From Salinibacillus xinjiangensis (lineage in GTDB: Bacteria; Bacillota; Bacilli; Bacillales; Alkalibacillaceae), in assembly GCF_009649735.1 (NCBI RefSeq), contig NZ_WJNH01000001.1, positions 62,001 to 126,000 of the forward strand: DNA of 64,000 nucleotides, read 5' to 3'. The notes under the pieces were generated by a model that worked only from the letters and a program-made list of their open reading frames with translations, ran no database searches and was not told where the DNA came from. Both the position numbers and the translations under genes were made by a program. This document shows, piece by piece, positions 35,601 through 44,945 of this stretch; position 1 is the first letter of the stretch, and each line of letters begins with the position of its first letter.

Positions 35601-36740
35601 CTACTTTTGTAATGGTACTTCAATCATAATTTTTGTACCTTGATTCGGTTGGGTTTTAAAGCGTATGCTTCCTCCTAAAATATCAACTCGTTCTCTCATT
35701 CCAATCAAACCAAATGACGATTTTTCTTTTTCTTCAAAATCAAATCCTTTGCCATTATCAACCACAAGAATATTGATTTTGTCTTTCATTAATTCAAAAT
35801 GGATTTGAATCATACTGGAATTGGCATGCTTGACCGCATTTTGCACAGCCTCCTGCACCAACCTGAATATGGCCGTTTCATACTTTTGCTCCAACCGATC
35901 CTCTTTGCCTCTGGAAGTAAACTTTATATGTATTTGACTATAATCTTCAACTGTACTCAAATATTTTTTCAGTGTTGGAATTAATCCTAGATCATCTAGC
36001 GCCATTGGTCGTAGGTCATAAATAATACGGCGTACTTCATATAAAGCAGACCGAACCAATTCTTTGACCTGCTTAATTTCCTTCATTGCCTCGTCTATTC
36101 CACGTTCTCGAAACGTTCGCTCAACTAAATCAGAACGCAACATAACATTGGCCAATAGCTGCGCAGGACCATCATGAATTTCACGGGATAACCTTCTTCT
36201 TTCCTCTTCTTGAGCATCGATGATTTTCAAGCCAAATATTTCTTTGTCTTTTGCATTTTCGAGGGTATCGGAAACTCCTTGTAAGTCCTCGGTTAAATAG
36301 GTTAACACGACAGAAAACTTCCCCAATAAACTTTCTGCACGGTCAACCGTCTCCGCAATACTTAGCAGGCGTTGTTCCAGTTCACTACGTCTATTCTTTA
36401 GCTGTTCTTCCTTTTCTCTTAGAACCAAGAGTTCGGATTGCAGTTCGTGAGCAGTATCATAAACATCCTTCACTTCTTCCTCTGAGTACCTTTTGAAATT
36501 CTTACTTACCTCAGATAAACGAATGCGGTATTGCTTAACCTTTTTTTCAAGCTGGTCTCCTTTATCAATCACCTGGACCACTTGTTCCTTCACGCCTGCC
36601 AGCTCCCGTTCAATCCGCTCATACTCCTGTCGTGACTGCTCGCCAATTTCAAAAATCTCGTCTTTACTATTGTTCACGACCTTAACCATTTCATCTAATA
36701 TGTGATTCAGCATACCATTCTCAACTTTAGAACTAGACAT
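35601..36740 (-). CDS. degS: Sensor histidine kinase DegS
   Basis: 379 residues (B. subtilis 385), cytosolic. An N-terminal coiled-coil sensor (about 30-170) is followed by HisKA_3 with phospho-acceptor His in RRLSREIHDGPAQLLAN and an HATPase domain (NAVKHANSS; VVDNGKGFDF; GLIGMRERV). It phosphorylates DegU to control degradative enzymes, motility and competence. ATG 36740 lies 7 nt from GGAGGA. A gap of about 130 nt separates it from degU. Confidence 0.95.
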   Translation of the reverse strand: MSSSKVENGMLNHILDEMVKVVNNSKDEIFEIGEQSRQEYERIERELAGVKEQVVQVIDKGDQLEKKVKQYRIRLSEVSKNFKRYSEEEVKDVYDTAHELQSELLVLREKEEQLKNRRSELEQRLLSIAETVDRAESLLGKFSVVLTYLTEDLQGVSDTLENAKDKEIFGLKIIDAQEEERRRLSREIHDGPAQLLANVMLRSDLVERTFRERGIDEAMKEIKQVKELVRSALYEVRRIIYDLRPMALDDLGLIPTLKKYLSTVEDYSQIHIKFTSRGKEDRLEQKYETAIFRLVQEAVQNAVKHANSSMIQIHFELMKDKINILVVDNGKGFDFEEKEKSSFGLIGMRERVDILGGSIRFKTQPNQGTKIMIEVPLQK

Positions 36741-36915
36741 CAGCATTCCTCCAACTATTATATAATACGAATGACCTATCATTTTATAGGGGTATTGTTA
36801 AATTTTTCTTTAAATATAATCTATCTTTATTTATATGTTTATAACGCTGTGCTATCCTTTTGATATAGTTAAATTTAACATAAACTTCAACTCACGTTAC
36901 TAGGAGGCATTAACC

Positions 36916-37551
36916 TTGTTTAATCAATATTTTACTATAAAACAGGAAGGCTCGCACGAAATCGTCATACAAAAATCACGATTCATCGGATATGTAAAGC
37001 GTACAGAGACCGAATCAGAGGCTCAGGAATTTATCCAGCAAATCAAAAAGAAACATCATGATGCGACACATAACTGCTCAGCATATATGATTGGAGAAAA
37101 CAATCAAATCCAAAAAGCACATGACGATGGTGAACCTAGTGGTACGGCAGGTGTTCCGATGCTAGAGGTGTTAAAAAAGAAAGACTTAAAAGATACGGTC
37201 GTCGTCGTGACCCGATATTTTGGCGGAATTAAATTAGGTGCTGGTGGTCTAATTCGTGCATACTCTAAAGCTACATCTGAAGCGATTAATCATGTTGGTG
37301 TCGTAAACCGTCAGCTAGTGAGAGAAATGAAAATAACAGCCGATTATACCCTGTTAGGAAAGCTAGAAAATGAACTTCGCGGGTCAAGCTACATACTAAA
37401 GCACATTGATTATTTAGAAAACGTAACGTTACATGTGTATGTCGAAACAGAGCAAATAGAAGAGTTTACAGATTGGATCGTAAATTTAACCAGTAATCAG
37501 GCGGAAATTACCGAGGGAATTGAAACCTATATTGAATCAGATGTTTCGTGA
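36916..37551 (+). CDS. yvyE: YigZ/IMPACT family protein YvyE
   Basis: 211 residues (B. subtilis 217). N-terminal UPF0029/Impact domain (KSRFIGYVKRTETESEAQEF; AHDDGEPSGTAGVPML; TRYFGGIKLGAGGLIRAYS) and C-terminal DUF1949 (KITADYTLLGKLENELR). The fold resembles the EF-G domain IV, and the function may involve translation. TTG start 8 nt after AGGAGG. Divergent from degS, as in B. subtilis. Confidence 0.93.
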   Translation: MFNQYFTIKQEGSHEIVIQKSRFIGYVKRTETESEAQEFIQQIKKKHHDATHNCSAYMIGENNQIQKAHDDGEPSGTAGVPMLEVLKKKDLKDTVVVVTRYFGGIKLGAGGLIRAYSKATSEAINHVGVVNRQLVREMKITADYTLLGKLENELRGSSYILKHIDYLENVTLHVYVETEQIEEFTDWIVNLTSNQAEITEGIETYIESDVS

Positions 37552-37616
37552 TAATCCAACACTTTCCTAGAAGGACTGACAACATTTCCCGGGAAATGAC
37601 AATTTATTATTTTACT

Positions 37617-37646
37617 GAACTGTAATGAACCTCATTACAGTTTTTA
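37617..37646 (+). terminator. Terminator of yvyE
   Basis: ACTGTAATGA and TCATTACAGT pair perfectly around a 3-nt loop, followed by TTTTATTTT. Confidence 0.88.
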
Positions 37647-37702
37647 TTTTGGAATAATATTACATACATTTAACAGAAAATAACATTTTGAAAATAGTGA
37701 AC

Positions 37703-37734
37703 AAAAAAATGGCTGCCCAAACTTCTGGGCAGCC
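37703..37734 (-). terminator. Terminator for minus-strand transcripts (vanZ side)
   Basis: GGCTGCCCA (37711-37719) with TGGGCAGCC (37726-37734), then ATTTTTTTG on the minus strand. Confidence 0.8.
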
Positions 37735-37878
37735 TAATACAGTAGCGTCTAGTTATTCCAAAAAAATGATCGAGGATGTTTATATTGTAATATACAAACC
37801 TCAACCTCGCAATAGTTTTGAGGTTGAGAAAATTATTGTATTTTTAGCATTTAAATCACTTATTTTCGAGTAATTTTC

Positions 37879-38362
37879 TCAACTTTTTCTAGTTTTTAGG
37901 TAAATAAGCGAAAAAATAGCTCCAAACAGAGCTCCAACAGTATCAATCACCACATCACCCGCATATGGCGTTCGGTTAGGTGTGAACCCTTGATGAAATT
38001 CGTCAAAAGCTGCATAGCAAATCGTAAGAACAATTGAAATAATCAGCATCCGTTTTATAGGCAAACTTGTTGTTTTGTAAAATGCCACCACAAACAGTAC
38101 AAGAAGGACGAAAAATACACCGAAATGGGGGGGCTTTCCGGATGAAAAACTCTACCAATCCATTAATCCCGAGGGTTTCCACGCTTACCTCACTATGATG
38201 ATAGGTAAATCGAATATGTTTCGCAATGGGTTCTAAGAAAGAAAAATCAATCCATCGATTTAATGTTGGCTTGAGATCCTGTTGCTCATAGGGCTGAGAG
38301 GAAGAATAGAAAATTACTCCCATCCATGCAATAGGTAGCGTCCAGTACCACCACTTTTTCAT
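37879..38362 (-). pseudogene. VanZ-like membrane protein, frameshifted at a G7 run
   Basis: N-terminal half (to about 38130) reads WWYWTLPIAWMGVIFYSSSQ; the C-terminal half, in another frame, reads YAAFDEFHQGFTPNRTPYAG and ends in membrane helices. Together they make a VanZ-family protein of about 160 residues. The frame changes at a run of seven G (38127-38133 plus strand); six would restore it as RKAPHFGVFF. Homopolymer error or a slippage switch are both possible. Role unknown. Confidence 0.8.
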
Positions 38363-38436
38363 CGTCTAAAACTCCAATTCTTTGATATCTATTATTGATT
38401 TTAGCAGACTATGATTCCGGGTCTACTTTTTTAATA

Positions 38437-38472
38437 CAAAAAAGCGCCCGAGAATTTCCTCAGACGCTCTTT
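38437..38472 (-). terminator. Terminator of the amino-acid permease
   Basis: GAGCGTCTGAG pairs with CTCGGGCGCT, followed by TTTTTTG on the minus strand. Confidence 0.75.
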
Positions 38473-38475
38473 CAA

Positions 38476-39969
38476 TTATTGAATTTGATTCGGTTCATCT
38501 TTTAACGATATTGATTTTTTTCCTAAGATTAAATAAACGAGCTCATTTTGGGTTAGGTTCATGAATTCTTGTTTTCTAATCACAAAGAATAGTAGACCTA
38601 AAATCACCCATACACCTAATGCGATTAGGGATGGGATCCCCATAAACGCCGGTGACCCCGGAACAAGAAGTAATAGGATAAACACAATACTACTCATCAT
38701 CCCAACAACAGCAAAAGCCTTCTTCATGGGTGCAACGACAGGCTTCACATCATGTAAAGGCTGACTATTCCCATTTTCAGACCATGTAAATAATTTGTAT
38801 GCCGTGTATGTCGTATAGAAATAGGCAATAGATACGCCAATCGACGACATATCCACAATCCAGAGCAGCACTTCCCGCCCAAACCACGGAGCAATTGCTG
38901 CGATAATGGCGGTGAAAATCACCCCTACGTAAGGTGTTTTAAATTTAGAATGAAGCTTTGAGAATCCGTCGGGTAGTACTTTCGCTCTCGACATAGCAAA
39001 TAAAACACGACTTGATGAAATATAAAAACCGTTTAAGCCAGTGAATACTCCCATACTTAGAGAAGCAACTAAGATTAGCATTCCAGTTGTTCCTAGTAAT
39101 TCAAACACCACTGTACCTGTTCCCCACATATAATTTGCATTCACCGTCTCTTGCCAAGGAAATGCGACTGCAGTAGTCAAAATCATCAAGGAATACAAAA
39201 TGGCTGCAAATAATAAGGCCAAAATAATTAATGAAAATGCCTTTTTAGAGGAAAAATGAAATTCCTCTGCCGCCTGAGGCACATTATCAAACCCTACATA
39301 GGCCCAAGGCGCAACCGCCACAATCGCTATAATAGCAGAGAAAGTTGTGATACCTGGTTTAAAGCCTGGATTAATGTTTTGTATACTAGCAACAGGATCT
39401 GCAAGCGAAATTCCCGTTAAAGCTAATACGCCAAGTACTAAAATAGTACAAAAAACAAATTGAAGACGTCCCGAAATTCCTGTTCCTTTAATATTAAAGA
39501 ATGCAAACAACCCTAAAATTAACGTTGCAATCATAATTTCTGTTAAATACACATCCCAGCCTGCGATGGTGTATAATTTAACATTTTGGATGACTTCAGG
39601 AAGAATAAATTTCAGCATAAGTGTAAACGCAGACGCATTTAAGGCTACGATACAAATATAACCTAGCGTGAGAAACCAGCCACAAATAAACGCATGAACA
39701 CGTCCAAGGCTGATAAATGTATAAGCAAATTCACCACCTGAAACAGGAAAATGCTTAATTAAAAATCCATAACTAACGGCAATCAGCATCATCAATGCTG
39801 CCCCAATGGCTAACCCCATAATAACCCCAATCGGACCAGCTTGCCCCATCCATGTTGTTGGAAGAACAAAGCAGCCCCAGCCAATGGAGGACCCTAATGC
39901 AATCGCCCAAACCCAATGAGGTTTTAGCGTTTTCGTTAGCTGTTTTCTTTTTATTGATTTGTCACTCAA
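38476..39969 (-). CDS. APC-superfamily amino-acid permease
   Basis: 497 residues from a TTG at 39969 with AAAGGGG upstream; a longer frame to 40068 begins without a good site. About 12 membrane segments. ALGSSIGWGCFVLP in helix 1 carries the APC GS-G substrate motif, and VPQAAEEFHFSSKKAF is the conserved helix 6-7 loop. Amino-acid or amine substrate not determined. Single gene with its own terminator. Confidence 0.85.
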   Translation of the reverse strand: MSDKSIKRKQLTKTLKPHWVWAIALGSSIGWGCFVLPTTWMGQAGPIGVIMGLAIGAALMMLIAVSYGFLIKHFPVSGGEFAYTFISLGRVHAFICGWFLTLGYICIVALNASAFTLMLKFILPEVIQNVKLYTIAGWDVYLTEIMIATLILGLFAFFNIKGTGISGRLQFVFCTILVLGVLALTGISLADPVASIQNINPGFKPGITTFSAIIAIVAVAPWAYVGFDNVPQAAEEFHFSSKKAFSLIILALLFAAILYSLMILTTAVAFPWQETVNANYMWGTGTVVFELLGTTGMLILVASLSMGVFTGLNGFYISSSRVLFAMSRAKVLPDGFSKLHSKFKTPYVGVIFTAIIAAIAPWFGREVLLWIVDMSSIGVSIAYFYTTYTAYKLFTWSENGNSQPLHDVKPVVAPMKKAFAVVGMMSSIVFILLLLVPGSPAFMGIPSLIALGVWVILGLLFFVIRKQEFMNLTQNELVYLILGKKSISLKDEPNQIQ

Positions 39970-40283
39970 GTAAATTAACCCCTTTGTTTTATTCAAATAT
40001 GATGTCCTTAACATTTTATCATTGAAGAAATGACAGAAAAAATACCGTATAAATGGACAGTATTTCAAATTCCTCCAAATTTCAGCTTGTGAATGATTTT
40101 TTCGAATACAGCTAATAAAATAGCTGTAATTTAGGTTGTTTATTCCCTATATGTCGAAATATGCCTTTGCACCATGACAAAATATTACATTTTTATAACA
40201 ATTCTTATTATTCGTCATGGTAGAGTATATAACCCTTTTTTGCTGTAAATAATGTTGGTAAAATTCAGCAGGACGGTGGTTAG
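39970..40283. other. Divergent intergenic region
   Basis: Holds the start regions of the permease (minus) and the hypothetical gene (plus). TACAGCTA and TAGCTGTA (40107-40114, 40121-40128) form a small perfect inverted repeat that could be an operator. Nothing else is clear. Confidence 0.4.
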
Positions 40284-40862
40284 ATGAAGAAATTATTTTT
40301 AGTTGGCTTTTTATTTATGTGTGGCGTAACTTTTTATTACATAGATCCCATGCAGTTATTTTCCTTAGCAGATGATCAGTTGAAAGAAATCGTGGATTCT
40401 GATTTTGAGGTGGAGAGTCCTGCCGAGCAAGAGGGTAAGACTTTAGCGTCTGACCACAACTCGAATACTACTTTAGATGAACAAGCACCAGAGACTAGTC
40501 AGGGTTCAGAGCAAACAGCCGAATCAATTATTGAAAAATATAAAGAGCCCCTGAACCAATTAAAGGATCAAGTAAAGGAAAAACTCGATCAGTTGATGGA
40601 ACAGGCGTATGAAGAATATCAGCAGGGTGAAGAATCCGCTAATTTACCAATGCTCTATATGAAATACAACACCGCTGTTCAAGAGCTGGAGCAAAATACG
40701 GATCAATCGTTTGAAGAACTATATGAGGAGTTACAAACGGAATTGAAGGAGAAAGGGTTTGATCCCAAACAAGCCGAAGAAGTGAAAAAGCAATATGAGG
40801 AAATGAAAAAGGAAACGAGAGCTGTGATGATGGATGAAGTGATGGAGAAGTTTGAGGTGTAA
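40284..40862 (+). CDS. Hypothetical membrane-anchored or secreted acidic protein
   Basis: 192 residues. A hydrophobic N-terminus (LFLVGFLFMCGVTFYYI, about 4-20) acts as signal or anchor, a disordered acidic stretch follows (about 40-75), then a charged coiled-coil-like helical part (about 80-190). Ribosome binding site AGGACGG. It is convergent with the LCP genes; no known family recognised. Confidence 0.75.
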   Translation: MKKLFLVGFLFMCGVTFYYIDPMQLFSLADDQLKEIVDSDFEVESPAEQEGKTLASDHNSNTTLDEQAPETSQGSEQTAESIIEKYKEPLNQLKDQVKEKLDQLMEQAYEEYQQGEESANLPMLYMKYNTAVQELEQNTDQSFEELYEELQTELKEKGFDPKQAEEVKKQYEEMKKETRAVMMDEVMEKFEV

Positions 40863-40864
40863 TA

Positions 40865-40895
40865 AAAGGGTACTAGGTTCAATGCCTAGTATCCA
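40865..40895. terminator. Bidirectional terminator
   Basis: GGTACTAGG pairs with CCTAGTATCC; the minus strand continues CTTTTATT. Lies between convergent genes. Confidence 0.65.
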
Positions 40896-40901
40896 CATGT
40901 G

Positions 40902-41858
40902 TTATTGTTTAGAGCTAAAATCGTCTATCATTTGATGGACTTTTTGTATTTCTTCATCAGCAACCATTAAGTACCAAATATCACCAATATATTGACCTTT
41001 CCCTGTGATTTGGTAATTATTCTGATTATGTCTTGCACTACGATAATTTTTGAAAATATCCTTCATTTCATCAAAGGTCATGTTGGTAGTCATGTTCTGC
41101 CCCAATACATCGAGGATATCATCAATTCGCGTAACTGAACCAACGCTTGCACCTTTTTCAATGATTCCTTGTATGACTAAACGCTGACGTAGGTTTCGGC
41201 CCATATCTCCTTCAGGGTCTTGCTTTCGCATTCGCACATAGTTCATAGCCCTTGGACCATCCAAATGTACCTCACCTTTGGGAAACTGGTCCCCATTTTG
41301 CGTAAATTCAATAGGGTTATCAACTGTAATGCCATCGATAGCATCCACTAATTCGGTGAGCCCCTCCATATTCATGCGGACGTAATAATCAAGCTCAACA
41401 TCAAGAAAATTTTCTACCGTTGCCACCGTCATATCGGTTCCCCCCTTGGTTGTACCTGTTTCCAGTACTCCAAAAGGATAGGAGTGATTGATTTTATCCT
41501 TTTTCCCGTAGCCAATAATATCGGTATATGTGTCACGCGGAATGCTAATCATTTGCATGCTTTCAGTACTTGGATTAAGGGAAAGCATGATTAAAGTGTC
41601 TGCCCGGCCAATATCGTTTTCCCTTTCGTCCACTCCCATTAGTAGGATGTTTAGGGTTTCCTTCCCGCTTTGAACCTTTTTAGGATTGTATTCAATATTC
41701 GTAATCGTTTCATGTAGCTCATCTTCTACTGTCTGTTTGACATCGTGATAAATACTAAAAACATAAGCTCCGATTCCTAAACCAATGATTAGCAGAACAA
41801 GAAGGATTTTTTTCAATCTTTTTTTCTTACTTTTTACACGTTCTGTTCGTTTCCCCAT
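40902..41858 (-). CDS. LytR-CpsA-Psr (LCP) family glycopolymer ligase, copy 1
   Basis: 318 residues. A basic cytosolic tail and one membrane helix (about 18-38) precede the external LCP domain (TLNILLMGVDERENDIGRAD; SIPRDTY; NHSYPFG; RMRKQDPEGDMGRNLRQR). LCP enzymes transfer wall teichoic acid or related polymers from lipid carrier to peptidoglycan. Closely related to the next gene, with its own terminator between. Confidence 0.92.
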   Translation of the reverse strand: MGKRTERVKSKKKRLKKILLVLLIIGLGIGAYVFSIYHDVKQTVEDELHETITNIEYNPKKVQSGKETLNILLMGVDERENDIGRADTLIMLSLNPSTESMQMISIPRDTYTDIIGYGKKDKINHSYPFGVLETGTTKGGTDMTVATVENFLDVELDYYVRMNMEGLTELVDAIDGITVDNPIEFTQNGDQFPKGEVHLDGPRAMNYVRMRKQDPEGDMGRNLRQRLVIQGIIEKGASVGSVTRIDDILDVLGQNMTTNMTFDEMKDIFKNYRSARHNQNNYQITGKGQYIGDIWYLMVADEEIQKVHQMIDDFSSKQ

Positions 41859-41912
41859 AATGAATTTAGACCCCCCATTATTTATATGAATGATGAAAGT
41901 CTAAGATGTTAA

Positions 41913-41943
41913 AAGAAGCCGCTGCAAGGCAACGGCTTCTCCA
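41913..41943 (-). terminator. Terminator of LCP copy 2
   Basis: AGAAGCCG (41914-41921) and CGGCTTCT (41933-41940), then TTTTAA on the minus strand. Confidence 0.82.
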
Positions 41944-42909
41944 CTATTTTTGTGCATTAAATTCTGTGATCATATTGTGGACTTTCTGACGTTCCTCTTC
42001 AGAAATCATGTAGTACCAAATAGGGCCAATATACTGTCCTGTTCCTTGAATCTGATAATTTTTTTGGTTATTACGTGTATTTCGATAATGCTTGTAAATA
42101 TCCTGCATTTCGTCGAATGACATGTTTGTGCTCATGTTATCTCCAAGCACTTCTAGAATGTCATCAATACGCGTAACTGATCCAACACTTGCACCCTTAT
42201 CAATAATGGCGTCGATTAAAATACGCTGACGTTCATTTCGGCCTGCATCACCTTTAGGGTCTTGCTTACGCATACGCACAAATCCCATAGCCTCAGGTCC
42301 ATTCAGTGTGATTTCACCTTTTGGATAATGGAAGCCTGCTTTATAGCCATCATCACCGCTGTCCACCCATTCAATTGGGTTATTTACCGTTACGCCACCG
42401 ATTGCGTCAACTAAGTCACTTAAGCCACCCATGTTAATTTTGACGAAATAATCAAGTTCAACATCAAGGAATTTTTCAACTGTTGCTACCGTCATGTCGG
42501 TTCCACCATAAACATAGGAATGGTTGATTTTATCCTGCTTTCCGTATCCGACAATATCAACATAGGAGTCACGAGGAATACTGATCATTTGCATACTATC
42601 GGTATTTGGGTTCAAGGAAAGGAGAATTAATGTATCCGCACGTCCCTTATCTCCTTCACGCTCGTCGACACCCATTAACAAAATGTTTAAGGTTTCTTCA
42701 CCTTTAGACGCTTTTTCCTTTGAAATGTCATTTGCAATGCTCTCGACATCTTCGTTCATATCTTCACTAACAGTATCTTTTACTGAATTATATACATAAA
42801 GTGCAAACACACCTACAGCCAAAATAATTGTAGCAAGAACGGTTAAAAATATCTTCAACCCTTTTTTGCTTTTCTTTTTTTCTCGGATGCGATCCGTTCT
42901 TTTACCCAT
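41944..42909 (-). CDS. LytR-CpsA-Psr (LCP) family glycopolymer ligase, copy 2
   Basis: 321 residues with the same architecture: anchor (about 20-42), LCP domain with LLMGVDEREGDKGRAD, SIPRDSYVDIVG, RMRKQDPKGDAGRNERQR. These Arg and Asp residues bind the polyprenyl pyrophosphate substrate. It differs from copy 1 mainly in an inserted GDDGYKAGFHYP loop. A tandem duplication; which corresponds to TagT, TagU or TagV of B. subtilis cannot be told. Confidence 0.92.
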   Translation of the reverse strand: MGKRTDRIREKKKSKKGLKIFLTVLATIILAVGVFALYVYNSVKDTVSEDMNEDVESIANDISKEKASKGEETLNILLMGVDEREGDKGRADTLILLSLNPNTDSMQMISIPRDSYVDIVGYGKQDKINHSYVYGGTDMTVATVEKFLDVELDYFVKINMGGLSDLVDAIGGVTVNNPIEWVDSGDDGYKAGFHYPKGEITLNGPEAMGFVRMRKQDPKGDAGRNERQRILIDAIIDKGASVGSVTRIDDILEVLGDNMSTNMSFDEMQDIYKHYRNTRNNQKNYQIQGTGQYIGPIWYYMISEEERQKVHNMITEFNAQK

Positions 42910-43010
42910 TCAAACACCTCATTTAGTATCAAAAAATATTATTCCACATAATTAGACGAATAACACTATAAAATGTTGCCACTTTTTTTCTAATTAAGCA
43001 AGTTAAATTT

Positions 43011-43074
43011 GTGTAACACTTTAGTGCTTTAAAGCACGCGGGGACTGACCCTCACTGCTTTAAATCGCTAAAGC
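43011..43074. repeat. REP-like palindromic element (copy a)
   Basis: CTTTAAAGC arm, degenerate core GGGGACTGACCC, then CTTTAAATCGCTAAAGC. It sits about 80 nt upstream of the RAYT gene. Confidence 0.65.
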
Positions 43075-43157
43075 AATATGCCATTTTTTAATAAAAGAAA
43101 GGATTTTGTCAATTTTCGTCGTATCAAATATGTAATTAGAAAAGAGGTGATATGAAT

Positions 43158-43751
43158 TTGTCCAGAAAACTTCGCATTTGGCATCGAGGGGAGATTTATC
43201 ACATTACAGCACGAGGAAATCGCAAAGGGAAAATATATGAGGAGCCTGGAGATTATCGGAAATATTTACAAATACTTAAGGAAACACAGGCACAACATGC
43301 TTATACTTTACATGGATATTGTTTAATGCCTAACCATGTCCATCTCTTGATTGAAATGGTTGAGGCATCACCTAGTCAGATTATGAAAACTGCTCATACC
43401 CGTTACGCGATGTATTATAACTTTCGTTATGATTTGGTAGGTCATTTGTTTCAAGGGCGCTTTAAATCCCAGGTCGTGTATTCGAAGGACTATCTATTAA
43501 CCGTTTCCCGTTATATCCACCAAAACCCAGTAAAAGCTGGCCTTGTTGACCATCCAGAAGGTTATCCATGGAGTAGCTACAATCACTTTATCGACATACC
43601 TCAACTCCCTCCTACAACTCCTAAATTAACACCACTTGTATCTACGAATAAGATTCTTTCTTTTTTTCCTGATTCACATGAATATCAGATGTTTGTTGAG
43701 AGTAATGATTACGAGAATGACATTGAGAACGGGCCGCTGTTGGTGACATAA
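43158..43751 (+). CDS. REP-associated tyrosine transposase (RAYT, Y1_Tnp family)
   Basis: 197 residues from a TTG with GAGGTGAT 8 nt upstream (an ATG two codons earlier is too close). The HUH metal motif is MPNHVHLLIE (about 65-74) and the catalytic Tyr lies in SRYIHQNPVKAGLV. RAYTs are single-copy relatives of IS200/IS605 transposases that cut and join single-stranded REP hairpins. The gene lacks IS ends but is bracketed by REP-like palindromes at 43011-43074 and 43803-43852, as expected for a domesticated RAYT. Confidence 0.9.
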   Translation: MSRKLRIWHRGEIYHITARGNRKGKIYEEPGDYRKYLQILKETQAQHAYTLHGYCLMPNHVHLLIEMVEASPSQIMKTAHTRYAMYYNFRYDLVGHLFQGRFKSQVVYSKDYLLTVSRYIHQNPVKAGLVDHPEGYPWSSYNHFIDIPQLPPTTPKLTPLVSTNKILSFFPDSHEYQMFVESNDYENDIENGPLLVT

Positions 43752-43762
43752 GGGGTTGCATA

Positions 43763-43802
43763 AAAAAGGGTGGTGCCCCAAATAAAGAGCGCCACCCTTT
43801 AT
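43763..43802. terminator. Terminator after the RAYT gene
   Basis: AAAGGGTGGTGC pairs with GCGCCACCCTTT; A/T runs on both sides suit the convergent isomerase gene. Confidence 0.78.
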
Positions 43803-43852
43803 TGCTTTAAAGCGGTGGGGGACAGTCCCCAACTTCGCTAAAGCGTTAAAGT
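43803..43852. repeat. REP-like palindromic element (copy b)
   Basis: GCTTTAAAGCGGT, core GGGGGACAGTCCCC, then TTCGCTAAAGCGTTAAAG. It abuts the stop codon of the isomerase gene and lies 50 nt after the RAYT stop. Confidence 0.85.
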
Positions 43853-43853
43853 A

Positions 43854-44822
43854 TTATACCCACCACATTTCGCTTACGGATTCTTTTACCATGACGGGTT
43901 TTAGGTTTTCGACTGCTTTGGTAAATCCTTCATCAATGGACATGAGGCCATCCTCATGTTCGATACTTACTACATAATCATAGCCATAAAGACGCAAGGC
44001 ACTTACCATATCTGCCCACACTTTAGAATCATGACCAAAACCAACTGTTCGGAAATACCACGCGCGGTCCCTCATGTCCGAATATGGTGTCATATCCGTT
44101 AATCCATTTCGATTCATGTTTGGCTGATCAATAATTGTATCCTTAGCATGGAAATGATGAATGGCATCTTCACGTCCTAAAATTTTTATAGACTCGACAG
44201 GATCAATGCCTTGCCACCACATATGACTTGGATCTAAGTTAGCCCCAATTGCTGGCCCACAATGTTTTCTCAAGTAAAGCAAATTAGCAGGCGTATGTAC
44301 AGAGAATCCGCCATGCAGCTCTAATCCAATTTTTACATTGTATTTTTCAGCAAGCTCAGCTTTTTCCTTCCAATAAGGAATCACCTTCTCCTCCCACTGC
44401 CACTTTAATACCTCTTGATAGTCATTCGGCCAAGGAGAGACTGGCCAATTCGGATACTTGGCTTCCTCATGATCCCCAGGACAACCAGAGAATGTATTTA
44501 CAACTGGAATACCTAGTTGACTCGCCAATTTAACAGTCTTATCAAACAATTCGTCTGCTTCTTTAGCAATTGGTTTCTGAGGGTGCAGCGGATTTCCATG
44601 ACAGCTTAAAGCGCTTACAATCAATCCCTTTTCAGCAATCTTATTTGTAAATTCCTTTTGTTTCTCTTCATTATCTAACAAATCATCAACTTTACAATGG
44701 GCATCTCCAGGATAACCACCAGTACCGATTTCAACGGCTTCAATACCTTTTGCAGCTACATAATCTAACATATCCTCAAATTTTTTATCAGAAAATAATA
44801 CTGTAAAAACCCCTAACTTCAT
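43854..44822 (-). CDS. Sugar phosphate isomerase/epimerase family TIM-barrel protein
   Basis: 322 residues, AP_endonuc_2-type xylose-isomerase-like barrel. Metal ligands appear in the motifs IGLELHGGFSVHTP (Glu), ANLDPSHMWWQG (Asp, His), HFHAKD (His) and VSIEHEDG (Glu). Such enzymes isomerise or epimerise free sugars, keto-acids or inositol derivatives. Divergent from the LacI regulator and near a matching transporter and dehydrogenase, so it is probably part of the same sugar pathway. Ribosome binding site GGGAGGG. Confidence 0.85.
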   Translation of the reverse strand: MKLGVFTVLFSDKKFEDMLDYVAAKGIEAVEIGTGGYPGDAHCKVDDLLDNEEKQKEFTNKIAEKGLIVSALSCHGNPLHPQKPIAKEADELFDKTVKLASQLGIPVVNTFSGCPGDHEEAKYPNWPVSPWPNDYQEVLKWQWEEKVIPYWKEKAELAEKYNVKIGLELHGGFSVHTPANLLYLRKHCGPAIGANLDPSHMWWQGIDPVESIKILGREDAIHHFHAKDTIIDQPNMNRNGLTDMTPYSDMRDRAWYFRTVGFGHDSKVWADMVSALRLYGYDYVVSIEHEDGLMSIDEGFTKAVENLKPVMVKESVSEMWWV

Positions 44823-44849
44823 CCAAGATCCCTCCCGTATTCTGAATAA

Positions 44850-44867
44850 AATGTAATCCGTTACATT
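44850..44867. promoter_or_regulatory. LacI-type operator in front of the isomerase
   Basis: AATGTAA-TCCG-TTACATT, an inverted repeat 28 nt upstream of the isomerase start and matching the second operator at 44980. Confidence 0.7.
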
Positions 44868-44945
44868 TAAGCTTAAAAGAAAAATGAGGTAAAATCAATC
44901 ATAAAAATCGTAATTTTAATTAAAATACGGAAATTAAAACGGTTA

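Larger units (their letters stand above)
37552..37878. other. Intergenic region after yvyE
   Basis: Contains a perfect 16-bp palindrome CATTTCCCGGGAAATG (37583-37598), the yvyE terminator, the vanZ-side terminator and a 9-bp hairpin CTCAACCTC/GAGGTTGAG at about 37800-37829. No gene is supported. Confidence 0.5.

Noticed and set aside
37583-37598. Perfect 16-bp palindrome CATTTCCCGGGAAATG after yvyE
   Set aside because: Too short a loop for a hairpin terminator and a single occurrence; noted but no function assigned.
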